A DNA stretch of 64,000 nt. Source: Hippophae tibetana. Lineage: Eukaryota > Streptophyta > Magnoliopsida > Rosales > Elaeagnaceae. Below, piece by piece: positions 63,492 to 64,000 of this stretch. Positions within the stretch are counted from its first letter, which is position 1; every line of letters starts with the position of its first letter. The notes under the pieces are model-generated. The model searched no databases and was not told where the DNA came from. It saw only the letters and a list, made by a program, of their open reading frames with translations. Position numbers and translations under genes: made by a program. Where the stretch lies: positions 5,270,001 to 5,334,000 of the forward strand of contig CM072806.1 of the NCBI GenBank assembly GCA_037013495.1, in the 5' to 3' direction.

Positions 63492-64000
63492 GTACTATGT
63501 TTGACACTTGACATAGTTTTATATGTTATAAGCTTAATATCCATAAATCTCTGAAAGGGACCACCTTTAACTCCTATGTTGAAGCTTTTTAAAACTTGCA
63601 ATGAGGTTTTTGATCAGATTGATTTTCAATATTTAAGATATAAACTTATTGTGATTAGTGAAATAAACAAAACACCTAAATTATCTTTGTATAGCCTGGC
63701 AGTCAAGTTTTGAGTAGTCATATAAACTATAAAGGTCCCTCTATCTTTGTATTTGGCGACTTGGGTTACATGTGAACATAGAGTATAATTTCTTCCTCGA
63801 CTATCTTCTCCTTTCAACCAAAACCTAAATTTCTTGGTCTTAAGATCTTCTTCTTCTCTCTTCCTTTTTTTTGCTCTTCTTACATAACCGATAAACTATG
63901 CTAGATCTGCAAAATTTCTTGGTTGTTAATTTCAAAACGGACAGATAGTTTTTATTCTAACCTAATTTATGAGCCTATCCATAACACCATTTTTGGTTCA
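63492..64000 (+). other. Start of intron 4 of the plastid membrane protein gene
   Basis: No continuation exon is recognisable before the window ends. Frames here (for example 63817-63626 minus) have no motif. Confidence 0.55.

Overview
The window is nuclear DNA of a flowering plant, almost certainly a core eudicot. It is very AT-rich, has GT-AG introns in genes of plant-only families (F-box/DUF295, P-class PPR, DUF4228/PADRE, plastid thioredoxin-fold), and is full of plant LTR retrotransposons with initiator-Met-tRNA-type primer binding sites. I cannot name the species. Nothing points to bacteria or a virus, and I see no tRNA, rRNA or CRISPR array.

Four protein-coding genes look intact. (1) A two-exon F-box gene on the minus strand (2162-4158). 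(2) A 12-exon gene on the minus strand (10066-17204) for a 338-residue, probably plastid protein with two thioredoxin/GST-N-like halves; its splicing can be read exon by exon and includes a 19-nt microexon carrying the first active-site motif. (3) A single-exon DUF4228 (PADRE) gene on the plus strand (58789-59316). (4) The first four exons of a plastid-targeted membrane protein gene on the plus strand (61521 onward), which runs out of the window. From memory, genes 2, 3 and 4 match consecutive Arabidopsis loci (At5g03880, At5g03890, At5g03900), so the window looks like a conserved three-gene block whose first gap has been stretched to about 41 kb by transposons.

Layout: 0-5 kb holds an exact 222-bp tandem duplication and the F-box gene. 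5.4-8.3 kb is a decayed PPR gene split by a PIF/Harbinger-like MITE with a TTA target duplication. 10-17 kb is the thioredoxin-fold gene, with foldback elements in its introns. 17-24.7 kb is AT-rich with nothing recognisable. 24.7-28 kb is a deleted Ty3/gypsy element whose 5' LTR is split by a LINE-type fragment. 28.0-28.5, 30.9-31.2 and 41.5-41.8 kb are three TRIM-like miniature LTR elements. 31.2-36.2 kb is a nearly full-length but broken Ty1/copia element. 40.1-40.6 kb is a LINE-type remnant. 42.9-47.7 kb is a gag-only element with 1.4-1.5 kb LTRs. 52.7-54.4 kb is a non-coding LTR element with a 4 x 100-bp array inside and a 29-bp minisatellite in each LTR. The rest is AT-rich spacer.

I found no convincing new biological system. 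The best leads are the minisatellite-bearing non-autonomous LTR element, the three miniature LTR elements, the cleanly readable MITE insertion in the PPR gene, and the microexon with the conserved gene block.
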